Assembly: GCA_013397455.1 (NCBI GenBank)
Contig: VYZB01000224.1
Span: forward strand, 1,032,174 to 1,096,173
Length of the DNA: 64,000 nucleotides
Reading direction: 5' to 3'
Source of the DNA: Crotophaga sulcirostris
Lineage: Eukaryota > Chordata > Aves > Cuculiformes > Crotophagidae
The position numbers and the translations under genes are program-made. A model generated the notes under the pieces. It saw only the letters and a program-made list of their open reading frames with translations, was not told the origin of the DNA and did no database searches. Positions 62,052 through 64,000 of this stretch are shown here, one piece after another. Positions within the stretch are counted from its first letter, which is position 1, and each line of letters begins with the position of its first letter.

Positions 62052-62300
62052 ACAGAGACTCAAGCTTCATCAGGGGAGGTTTAGGCTTGATATTAGGAAG
62101 AAATTCTTCACTGAAAAGGTGATCGGCCCATTGGAATGCGCTGCCCAGGGAGGTGGTGGGGTCACCGTCCCTGGAGGTGTTTAAGAGGAGATTGGATGAG
62201 GTGCCATGGTTTAGATGATGAGTTGGTGTTGGTGTTGGGTTATAGGTTGGACTTGGTGATCTTGGTCCCTTCCAATCTTGTGATATTGTGAGACTGTGAT
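62052..62300 (+). mobile_element. CR1 LINE 3' fragment, group A
   Basis: Sense CR1 from AGAGACTCAAGCTTCATCAG to GTGATATTGTGAGACTGTGA. An extra base in GATCGGCCCATTGG and a loss of about nine bases in the GATGAGG(CACTCAGT)GCC block disrupt the frame, so this copy is somewhat more decayed than those at 31878 and 44145. Confidence 0.95.
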
Positions 62301-64000
62301 AGACATTTCATGTAACTTTGATTTTTCTTAGTAACATTCCCTCTAACAAGGAGTTGGTCCTTAAGTCACTTATTCACCATGCAGCTCAAGGGAATTAGCT
62401 GATTCAGAGCCATCCAGGTGTTAGCAAATACAACATACAGATGTTTTAACTCTATGTGGATCTAACTCAAAGATAATTTATTGATAAAGACACCAAGTAT
62501 ATCATTTGCACCCCATAAAATAATAACGTATGAGAACCTTTCCAAAATATTCTTTATGTTGTATGAAGTAGTCCATTTGCTCATTGTATAATACTTTGGT
62601 GTTTTCCGGTATCCTGATCCTCTCCTAAGGTTAAAAATTAATTGAAGTTTCTCTTTCATACCTGCAGATAGATGTGCCATATAGCATTTCAAGACAAACA
62701 GTGAGGGATATTTAATTAACTAAAGCTACAGGAGGAATTTCAGATAGGCAGAATGCAATTACCCAACCTAGAACTTACTCTCAAAATAATGATTAATTCC
62801 TGTAGAAAATAGCAGAGTTTTAAAGACAATAAATCACTGGAATCTGAACTTTACATCATGTCTGAAAGATGGTAACTCCAGTATTTCATTTCTTCCAGCA
62901 AATGAAGAGACCATTTGAGTCAATGGGGGTGTGCACATACAGACATGTGCACAAAGAGGAAGGATCACAATTTGAAAAACAGTTGGTATCACCTGTGATT
63001 TTCCCTAGAGTCTCAGATTTTTAAATTAGCACAACATTTTCTTAATTCTAACAAATTGTTTGAAACCAAAAAGCTACAAACAATTCTACCATTAATTTGC
63101 AAAGAAACGCAATCCTCGTCCACCTCAAGTTATACCTTCCACATTTTTCTCCTACAATGACATCAATTTCTATATCATTTCAAGCCCTGATGAACGAGAA
63201 TGCTATTTACTAATGTCTCAAAATATTTATTTTTCTGATTAATCTCAATAACCCAAAGATTTCTCTTTAAACCATCACAATCCTCTCTCATGTGAAAAAT
63301 ATGAATGAAAACATGAATAAATCATCAATGAAAAAATATCCGATCAGCTAGAGTCTGCATATACAAAGATCCATTACATTTAGCCTTTCAGTTGAGCCAA
63401 AACACAGCCTTCTATACCTTCTCACTTTATGCAAACACATGCTCAAGTCCTATGGTGGGAATCAGCAGGAATGTGCTCTGACTCAATCCCAAACACAACT
63501 GATCTATTGGAAGGGTGGGACAGTCTTGCCACTGGGGGTCCTTCACGACAGAGTTGAGGAGCCCTTGTGAGTACTGTGACCGCAATCGTATTTCAAGGAA
63601 AACCTTGTAGAGAGGTCTGGGAATTTTATGTGCCAGTTGAACAAGAGAGAACACGCACAGGACCTGGTACATTTGGGTGTTATGTGGATTCTGATAGGCA
63701 GCAGAACATCATTAGATCTAATTTGGTAGCTCCATCTCTTTATACATTTTAGGCTGAACACCAGAACGATGCTAATTTAATCAACCAAAACCAATCATGT
63801 ACACACAGTAAGACTAGCTTCTGCCAAAACATTTTCAGCGCTCTACTCCATGCACTAAGGATGAGTTGCAATCAGCATCTTGGGGAAAAAACAAATCGTG
63901 AGCCAAAAAATTCCTTCCTTTTACCAAGTACCATGTCATAAATTTTCTGTTTCGTGATCGTGTTTCTTGCTTGTACGAATGCAGTCTTCAGAATAGACTT
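62301..64000. other. Unique non-coding DNA to window end
   Basis: About 1.7 kb of AT-rich sequence with overlapping short frames on both strands at 63427-63761. No supported gene or repeat. Confidence 0.5.

Noticed and set aside
1..64000. Search by eye for tRNA, rRNA, U6, known microRNA seeds and CRISPR-like arrays
   Set aside because: No convincing match was found. The only regularly repeated units are CR1 pieces, microsatellites and the 16-bp minisatellite.

Overview
The window reads as non-coding nuclear DNA from a bird. It is AT-rich, has no long open reading frame outside repeats and no operon-like layout, and carries about 30 fragments of CR1, the dominant LINE of avian genomes. At least four sequence groups of CR1 are visible. 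Group A has tails ending in an 8-base GATACTGT-type repeat and copies that still look very alike. Group B ends in the motif AACCCAAACCATTCTATGATT. Group C is an older, more diverged type whose 3' end contains GTTGGAAAAGACC. Group D contains GTCCTGAGT...GGGACCCAC. The group letters are mine, not Repbase names. The young look of group A would suit a lineage with recent CR1 activity, such as woodpeckers and relatives, but this is inference and the species cannot be fixed by eye.

Layout: 1-13 kb is mostly unique intergenic or intronic DNA with three or four old CR1 pieces. 13-25 kb is CR1-dense and holds a 311-bp local duplication that includes CR1 plus non-CR1 flank (13578-13888 and 15097-15407), a fold-back CR1 (18423-18672) and two group B copies. 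25-31 kb is mostly unique and has an assembly gap (27448-27522). 32-38 kb has a group A copy ending beside a CpG-dense block (32341-32600), and three CR1 3' ends in tandem around a second gap (37635-38112). 38-50 kb is mixed and includes the best group A copy (about 44145-44625), a 16-bp minisatellite (46528-46591) and a near-perfect RFX X-box (48515-48528). 50-64 kb has further CR1 copies and the only plausible protein-coding piece, a candidate last exon at 59067-59259.

No tRNA, rRNA, CRISPR array, complete gene or complete transposon was found. The coding sequence seen in the repeats is the decayed C-terminal end of CR1 ORF2. If the candidate exon is real, the window lies partly in the last introns and 3' flank of a plus-strand gene that I do not recognise. 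I found no convincing new biological system. The items most worth checking are the candidate exon, the CR1-plus-flank duplication, the CpG-dense block and the fold-back CR1.
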